Part shown: piece after piece, positions 17,212 to 26,674 of the stretch
How the letters are laid out: each line of letters opens with the position of its first letter
Position numbering within the stretch: position 1 is the stretch's first letter
Assembly (NCBI RefSeq): GCF_022869165.1
Contig: NZ_CP094929.1
Span: forward strand, 2,914,001 to 2,978,000
Length of the DNA: 64,000 nt
Source: Sphaerochaeta associata
Lineage (GTDB): Bacteria > Spirochaetota > Spirochaetia > Sphaerochaetales > Sphaerochaetaceae
Reading direction: 5' to 3'
Program-made: the position numbers and the translations under genes
The notes under the pieces: generated by a model
Told to the model about the DNA's origin: nothing
What the model saw: the letters and a program-made list of their open reading frames with translations, nothing else
Database searches by the model: none

Positions 17212-17233
17212 GCAGGAGCCTTTCAACCCCTGC
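17212..17233 (-). terminator. Rho-independent terminator after the SDR gene
   Basis: On the minus strand GCAGGGG pairs with CTCCTGC (one G-U pair) around an 8-nt loop and is followed by TTTATTGT. It lies 28 bp beyond the stop of the SDR gene at 17262, separating it from the purine operon leader. Confidence 0.7.
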
Positions 17234-17261
17234 CTCTTGAACAAACGTGTATGGAAAAACA

Positions 17262-18005
17262 TTAGAACCCGTAGGCCAATGCCCCCCCGTCGACTGCATA
17301 ATCAACACCGGTGATATAACGGGCATGCTCGGACAACAGGAAGGCAGCCATGGCACCCAAGTCCTTGGCCTCGCCGAAGGCGTGCATCGGCATGCGGTTG
17401 AGGATCAGACGCTTGCGCTCCTCGTCCATCACCTGCTTGGTCATCTCGGTCGGGAACCAACCCGGAGCAATACTGTTCACCGTAATATTATTCTGCGCCC
17501 ATTCGACGGCCAGACCGCGGGTCAACCCTGCAATACCGCTCTTGCTGGCACTGTAGGGTACCACCTGGGAAAAGCCCAGATGAGCCGCCATGCTGGAAAT
17601 ATTGATAATGCGGCCGGTATGCTTGGAAGCCGAAAGATAGGGGAAACACAACACAGAAAGGTTGAAGGGAGCACACACATTGACCTGTTGCACTTGGGCG
17701 AACTCATCAAAGCTCATCGTTTCCGCCCGCTTCTTGATGGTGATGCCTGCATTGTTGATCAAAAAATCCAAACCGCCGTCTTCAGCTATCCTGTCAATGA
17801 TGGACTTCATCTGGTCGGTATCGCAGATATCTGCGGCAATATGCGTCACTCCCTGAGGGACAACGGTATGCGAATCCTTGGGCTTGCCCGTCCTGCTGAT
17901 ACAGAACACCTGCGCACCACAACCGGCCAACACCTCGGAAATAGCCAAACCAATACCACTCGAAGCCCCGGTAATTATTCCTCGATACCCTTGCAAGTCA
18001 ATCAT
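17262..18005 (-). CDS. SDR-family sugar(-acid) oxidoreductase
   Basis: A 247-residue classical short-chain dehydrogenase. It has the cofactor motif TGASSGIG (12-19), NNAG at 84-87, and the catalytic Ser138, Tyr151, Lys155 triad (ISSMA, PYSASK). It ends with the usual DYAVDGG block. Closest in style to gluconate 5-dehydrogenase and KduD-type enzymes that interconvert keto and hydroxy sugar acids; substrate unproven. AAGGAG lies 7 nt before the ATG. It is transcribed divergently from a GntR regulator, and the shared gap carries TGATATATTA-type sites, suggesting control by that regulator. Confidence 0.88.
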   Translation of the reverse strand: MIDLQGYRGIITGASSGIGLAISEVLAGCGAQVFCISRTGKPKDSHTVVPQGVTHIAADICDTDQMKSIIDRIAEDGGLDFLINNAGITIKKRAETMSFDEFAQVQQVNVCAPFNLSVLCFPYLSASKHTGRIINISSMAAHLGFSQVVPYSASKSGIAGLTRGLAVEWAQNNITVNSIAPGWFPTEMTKQVMDEERKRLILNRMPMHAFGEAKDLGAMAAFLLSEHARYITGVDYAVDGGALAYGF

Positions 18006-18037
18006 ACACCCACTCCTTACGATACATCAAACTCATT

Positions 18038-18066
18038 TGATATATTAGTATATTCCCACTATATCA
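18038..18066. promoter_or_regulatory. Candidate GntR operator upstream of the SDR gene
   Basis: TGATATATTA at 18038-18047 is followed by an inverted TATATCA at 18060-18066. The same decamer occurs at 18159-18168, 18935-18944 (inverted) and 35354-35363, always next to the two paralogous FCD-type GntR genes or their likely targets. Confidence 0.5.
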
Positions 18067-18158
18067 CACGATATAATGCAGTTCAAGCTGAGTTTAATGG
18101 CTTTATCAAGATTTGAATACTTGTATTTCGCCGGCTCTCACCATATGATGGATATTAG

Positions 18159-18168
18159 TGATATATTA
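18159..18168 (+). promoter_or_regulatory. Candidate GntR operator before its own gene
   Basis: An exact TGATATATTA lies 13 bp before the regulator start codon, overlapping the AT-rich promoter and close to the AAGGG ribosome site. This would suit autoregulation. Confidence 0.5.
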
Positions 18169-18181
18169 TAAGGGAAAAACC

Positions 18182-18838
18182 ATGGAACAAAACACTCTTA
18201 AAGAGAGTGCCTACGAGTACTTGAAACGAAGAATCCTGACCGGAGAACTGCTTCCGGGTCAGGTAATCATCGAACGCGACATCATGGACATCCTCACCTT
18301 GGGACGGACTCCGGTTCGGGAAGCGCTTCTATTGCTTCAGAATGAGAACCTGGTGCTGATGTATCCACGCAAACAGACACTGGTCAAACCTTTGGCGATG
18401 CAGGACATCCTGGACCTTTTCTCGTTGCGAAAAATGCTCGAGGCGCAGGTGTTGGTCCAGTATCTGCATCAGATGGATCTCTTGACGCTTTACGAACATG
18501 ACAAAAAACTGCAAGCACTGGTCGAACAAGGAAAAGAGACGGCTCCGCTTACCTTCTACAGTCAGGATATCGCCTTTCATGAGTACCTGATCAGCTGCTC
18601 AAACAACGCCAAGCTCATCAGCGTATGCAAACCACTCTTCCTTGAAGGCCTGAGAATCGGGATGCTGGGAGTGAAAACCTCACACAGCAAAGGTATGGAT
18701 GAGACATACCGTCAACATCACAGGATCCTGGAGGCCATCGTGGGGGAAAATCTTTCCCGGATTCGCCAAGCATGCGTAGAACACCTGAACGCCGCACAAA
18801 TCAGTGCATTGGAAACCTATAGGTCTTTCTCTTTATGA
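18182..18838 (+). CDS. GntR-family regulator, FCD subfamily
   Basis: A 218-residue regulator with an N-terminal winged helix (SAYEYLKRRILTGELLPG, GRTPVREALLLLQNENLV) and an FCD ligand domain containing metal-type His residues (AFHEYL, YRQHHRI). FCD members sense sugar acids or organic acids. I chose ATG 18182 (AGGG 7 nt upstream) because the next gene-family member at 35567 starts the same way (MEQ). The two are clear paralogues sharing long identical stretches. It sits between a divergent SDR and a downstream enolase-superfamily dehydratase, its probable targets. Confidence 0.9.
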   Translation: MEQNTLKESAYEYLKRRILTGELLPGQVIIERDIMDILTLGRTPVREALLLLQNENLVLMYPRKQTLVKPLAMQDILDLFSLRKMLEAQVLVQYLHQMDLLTLYEHDKKLQALVEQGKETAPLTFYSQDIAFHEYLISCSNNAKLISVCKPLFLEGLRIGMLGVKTSHSKGMDETYRQHHRILEAIVGENLSRIRQACVEHLNAAQISALETYRSFSL

Positions 18839-18944
18839 TATATCTGTATTAATCGTCTTTATTTCTTGCATATTTAAGGTATATCATATTTTTATTCATG
18901 ATAATCATGCTTGTATAGAGATTTATCCGTATGCTAATATATCA
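18836..18944. promoter_or_regulatory. AT-rich gap with three candidate GntR half or full sites
   Basis: TGATATATC at 18836-18844 overlaps the GntR stop codon, TATATCA lies at 18880-18886 and TAATATATCA, the exact complement of the decamer, at 18935-18944. The dehydratase gene starts at 18995. The cluster suggests the dehydratase has its own regulated promoter. Confidence 0.45.
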
Positions 18945-18994
18945 ATAATACACAGTAGAGCTTACATGCTCTCAAACTTGAAGGAGTGATCACA

Positions 18995-20113
18995 ATGCAC
19001 ATAGAACGACTTGAAACCTGGTGGGTGGAACGCAACCGCTGTCTGTTTGACAAAAAACGGCAGGGAAGTGCTGCCATGCCTTGGGATGTGGTGGTACTCA
19101 AACTCACCACCGACACCGGCCTTGAAGGCTATGCGACCGCCCTTGCTGCACGTAGCGGAACCATCACAGAAAGCTATTTACATGAGACAATCGCTCCGGT
19201 GGTGCTCGGTCGTGACATCCATGACCGGGAAAAGATATGGCACGAATTCTGGACCATCGACCGTCACTTGACTTTCTTCCCTGTCTATCTGCCTGGGCCA
19301 ATCGATGTAGCCTTGTACGACCTTGCAGCGAAAGAAGCAAACCTGCCTCTGTACAAATACCTTGGCGCCTACAGAAAACAACTTCCCGTCTATGCAAGCG
19401 GAAACTTCCATGCAACCATCGATGAATATGTCGAGGAGGCCCTGAAGTATAAAGAGCGCGGCATCAAGGGCTATAAAGCCCACCCCGCCGGCCCCATCGC
19501 CTTCGACATGAAAGTCCATGAACAACTTCGCAAAGCAGTAGGCGACGACTTTATACTTATGAGCGACCCTGTTGCAGAGTATTCGCTGCACGAGGCTATC
19601 AAGGTAGGGCGACAGCTTGAGGAACTTGGGTATTATTGGCTGGAGGAACCGTTCAGGGACTTTGAGCTGGAGAAGTACTCGCAGCTGTGCAGTGCCCTCG
19701 ACATCCCCATCGCCGCCACCGAAACAACACGCGGATGCCACTGGGGAGTGGCTCAGGTCATCGCCCAGCGTGCCGCAGACATCGTTCGCGCCGATGTAAG
19801 CTGGAAGGACGGTGTTACCGGAACGATGAAGATCGCCCACCTTGCCGAAGCTTTCGGCATGAACTGTGAGATCCATACCACCACCATGAACTACATGGAT
19901 GTTGCAAATCTTCACGTTGGATGCGCCATCAAAAATACCGAATACTTTGAATACTTCGTACCCGAGGAGAACTATCAGCTGCCTATGCAGGGCATGCTGC
20001 CCATCGACGGCAATGGCATGATCACCGTTCCCGAAGGTCCGGGCTTAGGGGTGAATCTCGACTGGGACTTGATCAAGTCCAGTTGCAAGAGCTACCGCGA
20101 AGCAAGGATCTGA
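18995..20113 (+). CDS. Enolase-superfamily sugar-acid dehydratase
   Basis: A 372-residue enzyme of the mandelate racemase subgroup: capping domain (1-125) plus a beta-barrel. The catalytic second-strand motif is Lys-Ala-His (161-163) rather than Lys-x-Lys. Metal ligands are Asp191 (SDP), Glu217 (EEP) and Glu243 (ATE); an acid/base His lies in CEIHTTT. Such enzymes abstract an alpha-proton and dehydrate aldonates or aldarates; the substrate is unknown. The ATG at 18995 has AAGGAG 8 nt upstream; the in-frame GTG at 18986 is too close to that site. A strong terminator follows. Confidence 0.87.
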   Translation: MHIERLETWWVERNRCLFDKKRQGSAAMPWDVVVLKLTTDTGLEGYATALAARSGTITESYLHETIAPVVLGRDIHDREKIWHEFWTIDRHLTFFPVYLPGPIDVALYDLAAKEANLPLYKYLGAYRKQLPVYASGNFHATIDEYVEEALKYKERGIKGYKAHPAGPIAFDMKVHEQLRKAVGDDFILMSDPVAEYSLHEAIKVGRQLEELGYYWLEEPFRDFELEKYSQLCSALDIPIAATETTRGCHWGVAQVIAQRAADIVRADVSWKDGVTGTMKIAHLAEAFGMNCEIHTTTMNYMDVANLHVGCAIKNTEYFEYFVPEENYQLPMQGMLPIDGNGMITVPEGPGLGVNLDWDLIKSSCKSYREARI

Positions 20114-20121
20114 CCATAGAT

Positions 20122-20156
20122 AAGGCGCTCCCTCTTCAAAGGAGCGCCTTATTTTT
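20122..20156 (+). terminator. Rho-independent terminator of the dehydratase gene
   Basis: A perfect 10-bp stem (AAGGCGCTCC with its complement) and a 9-nt loop are followed by ATTTTT. It lies 8 bp after the stop codon and probably also limits the convergent uxaC operon. Confidence 0.9.
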
Positions 20157-20175
20157 CATACTATGGATGCTCAGT

Positions 20176-21582
20176 TTAAACCTGGAATCCGAAGTACTCC
20201 TTCACATTCTTGACGCACAGCTGCTCGATGATTTCTTTCAGATAGCTCTCCCCTCCGAAGTACTCACCCCGCTCGACGAGCTTTGCAAGATACCTGCACA
20301 GCAACCTGCGGTAGAGTTCATGGCGGGGATAACTGAGAAAGCTGCGGCTGTCGGTAAGCATGCCCACACCCAGCGACAAGGGATAGAGATTGGATACACT
20401 CTCGAATTGGTGCTCCATCCCATAAACTTGGTCGTTGAACCACCAAGGGGCACCGAGCTGGACTTTTGCCTTGGCTTCGCTGTCACAGAACCCGGCTGCA
20501 AGCACTGCGAACGTCTCAATCTTGGAAATATCCAACGGATAGAGAATCGTCTTGGGAAGAGTATTCGCCTTGGTCAGTCGATCGAGAAGCAATCCGATGC
20601 TGTGCACGCTGCTGCGGTCGTCGGTACAATCGAAGCCGGTGGACTGTCCAATTGCCGCAACCTTTGAGGTATTGGCATCCAGATAGGTGCCCACATGCAG
20701 CTGCATGACAAAGCCGTGCTTGTGATAGAGCCTGCCCATCTCGGACAGGAATGCAGTCCGATAGACATCAATCTCACGAGAAGTCAAGGGTTTTCCGGCA
20801 AGAGCGTTTGAGAAAACAGCCTCTACCTCTGCCTCGTCGACTTCAACATACTGGAAGTAAGGAATGCCGTCGTCGCTTACCGTGGTACCCAGGCTCTTGA
20901 AGAATATCAGACGCGTTTCCAACGCCTGTACCACATCTGAAAACTTCGAGATGGGTAGAGTGCTTACCTCCTCAAGTTTCTTGAGATATGAGGCAAAACC
21001 TGTCCTCTCGCAGAACATGGCTTGGTCGGGACGGAATGCTGTAAGCACCTTTGTCTTGGTCTTGCCCAACAACTGTTTGTGATAGGAAAGATTGTCAATC
21101 GGGTCTTCGGTGGTGCAGACCAATGCAACGTTGCTCTTTTCCATACACCACCGGGGGGTAATGCGATTGCTCTGGATCAAGGCCTTGGTCTCTGCGTAGA
21201 TTCGCTTTGCATTCTCGCTGCACAGCATCTCATCGATATCAAAGTACCGCTTGAGTTCCAAGGCGCACCAGATATACAAAGGATTGCCGATCAAGTATGG
21301 AACGATGGCGGCAAACTTGTAGAACTTCTCTTCATACGATGCACTCCCGGTAATATAGGTCTCCTCGATGCCGAAAGTCCGCATGGCACGCCACTTGTAG
21401 TGGTCTCCTGCAAGCCACATCTGGCCGATATCCTCGAACTGCTTGTTCTCATAGATCTCCCTTGCCTGCAGATGGCAGTGGTAATCGATGATGGGAAGGT
21501 CCTTTGCATACGTATTGTACAGGTATCGTGAAAGGTCGGTATCGAGATAGAGATCTTCACTGAATGTTGTAGGGATGACCAT
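20176..21582 (-). CDS. uxaC: Glucuronate (uronate) isomerase
   Basis: A 468-residue amidohydrolase-fold isomerase, matching UxaC in length. It interconverts D-glucuronate with D-fructuronate and D-galacturonate with D-tagaturonate. Signatures are IIDYHCHLQAREI near the start, ALELKRYFDI, TTEDPIDNL and FRPDQAM. The start is the ATG at 21582 with AAGGAG 9 nt upstream; the 27 extra residues of the longer frame lie in the upstream SDR gene. It ends the ten-gene hexuronate operon, 13 bp after that SDR. Confidence 0.95.
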   Translation of the reverse strand: MVIPTTFSEDLYLDTDLSRYLYNTYAKDLPIIDYHCHLQAREIYENKQFEDIGQMWLAGDHYKWRAMRTFGIEETYITGSASYEEKFYKFAAIVPYLIGNPLYIWCALELKRYFDIDEMLCSENAKRIYAETKALIQSNRITPRWCMEKSNVALVCTTEDPIDNLSYHKQLLGKTKTKVLTAFRPDQAMFCERTGFASYLKKLEEVSTLPISKFSDVVQALETRLIFFKSLGTTVSDDGIPYFQYVEVDEAEVEAVFSNALAGKPLTSREIDVYRTAFLSEMGRLYHKHGFVMQLHVGTYLDANTSKVAAIGQSTGFDCTDDRSSVHSIGLLLDRLTKANTLPKTILYPLDISKIETFAVLAAGFCDSEAKAKVQLGAPWWFNDQVYGMEHQFESVSNLYPLSLGVGMLTDSRSFLSYPRHELYRRLLCRYLAKLVERGEYFGGESYLKEIIEQLCVKNVKEYFGFQV

Positions 21583-21595
21583 CGTTGCAATCTCC

Positions 21596-22366
21596 TTAGA
21601 AGCCGATGAGGGCGCCGCCGTCGACCGGAAGGCATACACCATTGATATAGCGGGCTGCTTCACTGCTCAAGAATGCAGCGGCCATGCCGACATCCAAACT
21701 CTCTCCCACCTTGTTCATCGGAATCCTTCCCAGGATCTTGGCAAGACGAGGGGGATCATTGTCGGTGGCCTTGTGGAACATCGGGGTGTCGATCCATCCG
21801 GGGGCAATGGCGTTCACACGCACATTGTGAGGTCCGCACTCGGTGGCCAGGGTATGAACCAACCCAAGCAGTCCAGCTTTGGCGGTTGAGTAACCGGCAA
21901 CCGCAGGCTGACCGATGTAGCTGGTCATGCTGGCCATATAGAGAATGCTTCCAAGCTGTTGCTGCTTCATATGCGGCACCAAGGCCTTGGTCAGTGCGAA
22001 AGCACCCACCAAGTGCACATCAAGCACCCGCTGATAATCCTCAACCGTCATTTCCTCGATTGGTTTCTTGCAATGGTTTCCTGCATTGTTCACCAAGATG
22101 GTGATCGGGCCGTGTTCGGCAAGCAATTGGTCAACCAAAGTCTGTGTCTTGTCGGTTTCAGTAATATTGAATTGATAAAATGCTACGGCAGAGCCGAACT
22201 CACAAAGGGCTTCTTCGGCCTGCTCCTTCGGCTCGAAACTCAATACCAATACCTTTGCGCCGCTTGCCACCAGACAGCGGGTGATCGAGAGGCCCAAGCC
22301 GGTCGAGCCACCGGTCACAATCGCCGTTCTCCCCTCCAGGGAGTACATGTTCTGCATATCAACCAT
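21596..22366 (-). CDS. SDR-family oxidoreductase of the hexuronate operon
   Basis: A 256-residue short-chain dehydrogenase with TGGSTGLG cofactor binding, NNAGNH, catalytic Ser/Tyr/Lys (MASMTS, GYSTAKAG) and a VCLPVDGGALIGF end. Because the operon has uxaC and altronate dehydratase but no UxaB- or UxuB-type reductase, this SDR is the likely tagaturonate or fructuronate reductase; alternatives are KduD-like or gluconate 5-dehydrogenase activity. The start is ATG 22366, preceded by AAGGAAGGA. The frame to 22393 has no site and would overlap the upstream stop. Confidence 0.88.
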   Translation of the reverse strand: MVDMQNMYSLEGRTAIVTGGSTGLGLSITRCLVASGAKVLVLSFEPKEQAEEALCEFGSAVAFYQFNITETDKTQTLVDQLLAEHGPITILVNNAGNHCKKPIEEMTVEDYQRVLDVHLVGAFALTKALVPHMKQQQLGSILYMASMTSYIGQPAVAGYSTAKAGLLGLVHTLATECGPHNVRVNAIAPGWIDTPMFHKATDNDPPRLAKILGRIPMNKVGESLDVGMAAAFLSSEAARYINGVCLPVDGGALIGF

Positions 22367-22392
22367 GTTGTTCCTTCCTTCTTCGTTATGCA

Positions 22393-23607
22393 TTATTTCT
22401 CACAAGCCCTTCGAACGACTTCCTTCTCCTGGAATTTGTAAGGAATAAAATACTCCTTGTGTCCGAGCGCTTCACTTTTACTGGGAGTGCCAGCGGCTAC
22501 TTCACACACCATCTCCATCAACTCCTGAGTCAATTCAGCTTGATTGCAAAGTCCATCTAGCACCTTTCCTGCGTCAAAATCCATATCATCGATCATATTC
22601 GCATAGGTCGTACTGTTGCCGGTGATCTTGATGACCGGAGCCACGGCACTGCCCACCACCGTACCTCTTCCTGTAACCAGGAAGGTGATATGGCTGCCGC
22701 AACTGATCAGGTCCATCAAACCCTCGTTGTCGTTGGGGTTGGTAATACCGAATTGCATCCAGTGTGGATCGGGGGTGGAGTCGAGCAGCCAAAGACCCGG
22801 ATGAGGCACTTTCTGGCTTACCTTCAATACCCCCTGGATCGGTCGACTGCCGCTTTTAATGACCGCGCCCATGCTCTTTTCCTCGATCGTCGAAAGGCCT
22901 CCGGCAAAATTGCCAGGACTCACCGAGTACTGGCGAACGCTCTTGCAGTACTGCAGGGCCTTCTCATAGGTGCACTCGATATCCTTTCGTGCCTCTTGTG
23001 TTGCCGCCCGGGCGGACAGAAGATGGCCAAGGCCGATTGCCTCTACAATCTCCTCGAAAATCGCCGTCCCTCCGGCATCGACAAGCTGATCGAAGAAATT
23101 GCCCACCACCACATTGCCTGCCAGGCCGCTGGTGTAATCCGAACCGCCGCACTCAGCCCCGATTACCAAATCAGAGAAGGTCATAGGCACCCGAGAGGTC
23201 TGCTTCAGTTCATCGAGCATGGTATGGACAATCGAAAGGCCCTTCTTGATGGAGGAAACGGTCCCGCCGTTTTGCTGGATATAAAACCAATCAGCAGGTT
23301 TACCCTCCTCCTTGGCAATATCGGCCAACCATTCAGGCTGAATATATTCGCAACCCAATCCCACCGCAAGGACCGCTCCCACGTTCGGATGCCGAATGAG
23401 TGAGATGAGCATGCGTACCGCATACTCATTGTCGGTGCACCCTTCGAATCCGACACACTCGACGTCCAAATTCCCTGATTGTCTGGCAATCTCCTGGGCA
23501 ACGAATGCCGAACACTCCACTGTATAGATTACAAGCACCCGGTTGCGGATTCCCTTGCGGCCGTCTTGGCGCAAGTATCCCGACCACGTACGATTCAATG
23601 CATTCAT
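22393..23607 (-). CDS. Altronate dehydratase large subunit (UxaA C-terminal type)
   Basis: A 404-residue protein matching the catalytic part of the altronate/galactarate dehydratase family. Features are [14 protein letters not shown] near the start, GFEGCTDN, the ECGGSD motif and [23 protein letters not shown]. It would dehydrate D-altronate to 2-keto-3-deoxygluconate with an iron cofactor. The family also contains split sulfolactate sulfo-lyases (SuyB), so context decides: uxaC and SDR genes follow immediately. The small SAF subunit is encoded 11 bp upstream. GAGGAT lies 3 nt before the ATG. Confidence 0.9.
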   Translation of the reverse strand: MNALNRTWSGYLRQDGRKGIRNRVLVIYTVECSAFVAQEIARQSGNLDVECVGFEGCTDNEYAVRMLISLIRHPNVGAVLAVGLGCEYIQPEWLADIAKEEGKPADWFYIQQNGGTVSSIKKGLSIVHTMLDELKQTSRVPMTFSDLVIGAECGGSDYTSGLAGNVVVGNFFDQLVDAGGTAIFEEIVEAIGLGHLLSARAATQEARKDIECTYEKALQYCKSVRQYSVSPGNFAGGLSTIEEKSMGAVIKSGSRPIQGVLKVSQKVPHPGLWLLDSTPDPHWMQFGITNPNDNEGLMDLISCGSHITFLVTGRGTVVGSAVAPVIKITGNSTTYANMIDDMDFDAGKVLDGLCNQAELTQELMEMVCEVAAGTPSKSEALGHKEYFIPYKFQEKEVVRRACEK

Positions 23608-23618
23608 CTGATCCTCGC

Positions 23619-23945
23619 TTACTTGTATTCAATGTCGGTAGGAGCACCGGTATGGATGTCCAGGTGACTTGATCGTTCATCATAACAGCTTTTCATGCAG
23701 TGCAAGTGCACCCAACTCCCTTGCTTGATGGGTTGGGTGGCTTCGCCGATTACCACCGAATATTTGATGATCTTCTCACCCTCGGCGATATCCCGCAAGG
23801 CAATTTTATGCCCTACAGGGATTGTTTCGATTGCTGACAGATCGGAGAGACCGGCATCAGCGTTTAGCTTGACCGCTCCGATGTGCAGCTCAGTCAAGGC
23901 GGTGGCTACATTGTCGTCACGGCCGATCTGAAAAGCTGTTTGCAT
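23619..23945 (-). CDS. Altronate dehydratase small subunit, SAF domain
   Basis: A 108-residue SAF-domain protein equivalent to the N-terminus of full-length UxaA. It contains a [26 protein letters not shown] core with typical Gly/Ala-rich turns and the WVHLHC segment. It pairs with the large subunit 11 bp downstream. I chose the ATG at 23945 (GGAG 6 nt upstream); an ATG two codons earlier is directly against the ribosome site. Confidence 0.88.
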   Translation of the reverse strand: MQTAFQIGRDDNVATALTELHIGAVKLNADAGLSDLSAIETIPVGHKIALRDIAEGEKIIKYSVVIGEATQPIKQGSWVHLHCMKSCYDERSSHLDIHTGAPTDIEYK

Positions 23946-23954
23946 GCTCATCTC

Positions 23955-24620
23955 CTACAGGATCCCGAACTTGGCAAAGGCATCGGTTGCACTCATGCCG
24001 TCCTCAATCGCCTTGCGAACCAGTTTTTCCCCACTCGCCTTTTCAAGCGATTTCACCACCACTTCTTCGGCAATGGCCTTGGGAATTACCAACACCCCGT
24101 CGATATCACCGAAGATGATGTCACCGTCCTCAATCGTCACCTGCCCGATTTCAATGGGACAGCGAAAGTCTACGACCTGGGTGCGTACACTGCTGTCCTG
24201 GGCATAACAGCCACAGGAGAAGACCGGCCAATTCTGCTCCAGCACCTGCGGGGTGTCACGATGCCAGCCATCCAGCACAGCCCCTACCGCCTTGCGGGTG
24301 CGTGCGGTGGCGGTAAGCAGCTCACCCCAATAGGCACAGCGCTTGGTGCCGCCGGTTGCAATATAGATTTCGTTTTCCTTGAGCTGATCCAGAGCCTCGG
24401 TCAAAAGACCAAAGGGCTTCTTCTGCGGACCGTATACATCGATCATCAAGACGGTCATTGCCTTACCAGCAAGTTTCATACCTTCTTTAATCGGCCTGAT
24501 GGCCTGAGGAAGGAACTGGTGGGTATAGCCCATCACATCAAGAATATCCCCGACCACAGGGGTATACAACTTCGCTTTCATCAGATCAAACATTTCTGCT
24601 TCAGTATTCCAATCACTCAT
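23955..24620 (-). CDS. RraA-family protein (aldolase-like)
   Basis: A 221-residue member of the RraA/HMG-aldolase fold. Signatures are [10 protein letters not shown], corresponding to the conserved Gly-x-Val-Asp-Gly-x-x-Arg-Asp metal/substrate loop, and [11 protein letters not shown]. Characterised relatives are RNase E inhibitor RraA or divalent-metal aldolases for 4-hydroxy-2-oxo acids. Within a hexuronate operon an aldolase or lyase role on a keto acid is more plausible than RNase control, but this is inference. GAGGA lies 5 nt before the chosen ATG (24620); the ATG at 24623 is adjacent. Confidence 0.82.
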   Translation of the reverse strand: MSDWNTEAEMFDLMKAKLYTPVVGDILDVMGYTHQFLPQAIRPIKEGMKLAGKAMTVLMIDVYGPQKKPFGLLTEALDQLKENEIYIATGGTKRCAYWGELLTATARTRKAVGAVLDGWHRDTPQVLEQNWPVFSCGCYAQDSSVRTQVVDFRCPIEIGQVTIEDGDIIFGDIDGVLVIPKAIAEEVVVKSLEKASGEKLVRKAIEDGMSATDAFAKFGIL

Positions 24621-24628
24621 CATATTCC

Positions 24629-25366
24629 TCACTTACGGCTGCCAAGTTTCAAAGAGGCAAGCCAGAGTAAACATTGTGAAAACCAGGAAGCGACTTGCTC
24701 ATCGGCATATCGCATTTTTTCCGGTTCCTCCACTTCCTTGGTAGCCAAGGAAAGTCCATGCACCCCATGGGGGTAGATATGCAAGGCGCATACTGCGCCA
24801 GCATCAAGCAATGCTTGGGCGAACAGCAGGCTGTTGTGCACTGGAACCGCCTCATCACTGGCTGTATGCCACAAAAACACCGGCGGGGTATCTTTGTCCA
24901 CCCAGCGTTCCAGGCTGAAGAAGTCTTCACACGGCCCTTTGCCCAAATTCCCAATACTCTGCACATGCGCATACCTTCCTGCACTGATGACCGGGTAGCA
25001 CAGTACCGCTGCATCGACCTTCTCCAGATTCATACGATGCGCATGCACCGCAAGGCTTGCTGCCAGATGACCTCCAGCCGAAAACCCCACAATATAGACA
25101 GGCAGGTATGGAAATGCTTGCCTGAGCACACCCACAGCCCAACCAGCCTCCCGCAAGGGCAGTGTCCCCAAGTCGGTTCCCACCGTGTAGGAGAGAACCG
25201 CTGCACCATAGTCTTGTGCAAGAAAGGCATTACCAACCGGCCACATTTCCCGAGGCGAAAGCCATTGGTAGGCACCTCCAGGGCAAATCAAGACCACAGC
25301 CTTGGGCTGCTCTGCCGGTTGCACCGCCAGCGTTGCCTCGGAGAAGGGACACGAATATTGCTTCAC
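24629..25366 (-). CDS. Alpha/beta hydrolase, acetylesterase-like
   Basis: A 245-residue cytoplasmic hydrolase related to acetyl-xylan/acyl-sugar esterases. It has [13 protein letters not shown] (oxyanion loop), nucleophile Ser96 in GFSAGGH, Asp in ASDEAVPV and His in PHGVHGLSL. These spacings fit the BD-FAE/axe-like group. It may remove acetyl groups from imported uronides, consistent with position directly after the TRAP permease (3-bp gap). The start is GTG at 25366 with only a weak ribosome site, suggesting coupling to the upstream gene. Confidence 0.83.
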   Translation of the reverse strand: MKQYSCPFSEATLAVQPAEQPKAVVLICPGGAYQWLSPREMWPVGNAFLAQDYGAAVLSYTVGTDLGTLPLREAGWAVGVLRQAFPYLPVYIVGFSAGGHLAASLAVHAHRMNLEKVDAAVLCYPVISAGRYAHVQSIGNLGKGPCEDFFSLERWVDKDTPPVFLWHTASDEAVPVHNSLLFAQALLDAGAVCALHIYPHGVHGLSLATKEVEEPEKMRYADEQVASWFSQCLLWLASLKLGSRK

Positions 25367-25369
25367 TGA

Positions 25370-26674
25370 TTATCCCATCACAGGCATGATTAAATTCGGC
25401 AGGAACATGATCAGGCCGGGGACGTAGGTAATCAGAAGCAGGACAATGACCATAACACCGAGGAACGGAACCAAGGTCTTGATCAGCTTCTCAATGGGAA
25501 CACCGGAGACTGCAGAACCCACAAAGAGGGTTCCTCCCACCGGCGGGGTGATCAGTCCGATACCAAGGTTCAGGATCATGACCACACCGAAGTGAACAGG
25601 GTCCATGCCGGCTTGGATGGCAATCGGAAGCAGGATGGGTGTTGCCACCAGGATAATGGCGGACATGTCCATGATGGTTCCCAAAATCAGCATCAGTACG
25701 TTCAGGATGAGCATAATCAACAAGGGATTGCTGGTAAGGCCGAGAATACCGTTGGCAACCATCTCAGGCAGGCGCAGGTAGGTAAGCAGCCAGCCGAACA
25801 CCTGGGAGGTGGAGATGAGGATCATGACGATGGCCAGGGTGCCCAGCGATCGCTCAATCAAATGCCAAATCTTGGGTAAAGTAAGTTCCTTATAGATGAC
25901 CGAACTGACAATGATGGCCCAAATAACCGCCATTGCAGCACTTTCTGTTGCGGTGAATATGCCTGTTACAACACCAAAGACAACTATAAGAACCGTTATC
26001 AAGCCCCACACCGCATCCTTGAGGGTGGTGAGGGCATGCTTGAGACTAAAGGGAGCTCCCTTGGGGTAGTTGCGCTTCACACTGAGCACATAGCTATAAA
26101 TCATCAAAGCGAAACCCAAGAGGAATCCAGGAATTATCCCGCCAAGAAAGAGTCTTCCCACCGATACGCTGCCGGCAACCATGGCGTACATGACCATATT
26201 GTGGCTGGGAGGAATCAGAAGTCCTTCAACTGATGAACACATGGTGACGTTGGTGGAGAACTCGTCATCGTAGCCTTGTTCACGCATCATCGGGATCAGG
26301 ATGGTTCCCAAGCTGGCGGTGTCCGCCGTCGACGATCCGCTGATGCCGCCAAAGAACAGGGAGGCTACAATGTTGACCATCGCAAGGCCGCCACGTATCC
26401 ATCCTACAAGAGCGTCACTTAAGGCGATCAGGCGCTTGGAAATACCGCCGGCACCCATGATTTCGCCTGCGATTATGAAGAAAGGAACAGCCATGAGGGT
26501 GAACACATTCACTCCCTTGACCATCAACTGGGCGATCTGCATCAAGGGCAGGCCCAAAAACATCGTGGTAAGCACACTAGATATACCAATGGCAAAAGCG
26601 ATGGGAAAGCGACATACAAGCATGACTACAAAGCTTCCCACAAGAATCAATACTGCGATAGAGTTGGTGTCCAT
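25370..26674 (-). CDS. TRAP transporter large permease (DctM)
   Basis: A 434-residue inner-membrane protein with about 12 transmembrane helices, the ion-coupled transport subunit of a TRAP system. Typical segments include GGISGSSTADTASLG, EGLLIPPSHNMVMY, FTATESAAMAVIWA and GIGLITPPVGGTLFVG. The start ATG overlaps the stop of the small permease (TGATG). Together with the DctQ and DctP genes it probably imports a hexuronate, given the downstream isomerase and dehydratase. Confidence 0.94.
   Translation of the reverse strand: MDTNSIAVLILVGSFVVMLVCRFPIAFAIGISSVLTTMFLGLPLMQIAQLMVKGVNVFTLMAVPFFIIAGEIMGAGGISKRLIALSDALVGWIRGGLAMVNIVASLFFGGISGSSTADTASLGTILIPMMREQGYDDEFSTNVTMCSSVEGLLIPPSHNMVMYAMVAGSVSVGRLFLGGIIPGFLLGFALMIYSYVLSVKRNYPKGAPFSLKHALTTLKDAVWGLITVLIVVFGVVTGIFTATESAAMAVIWAIIVSSVIYKELTLPKIWHLIERSLGTLAIVMILISTSQVFGWLLTYLRLPEMVANGILGLTSNPLLIMLILNVLMLILGTIMDMSAIILVATPILLPIAIQAGMDPVHFGVVMILNLGIGLITPPVGGTLFVGSAVSGVPIEKLIKTLVPFLGVMVIVLLLITYVPGLIMFLPNLIMPVMG

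Noticed and set aside
16567-17356. Overlapping open frames on both strands around the purine leader
   Set aside because: They lack ribosome sites and recognisable domains and are shadows of neighbouring genes or the repeats.
17884-17900. GCTTGCCCGTCCTGC, similar to the leader repeat core
   Set aside because: It lies in the SDR coding sequence, lacks the paired flanks and is best explained by coding constraint.
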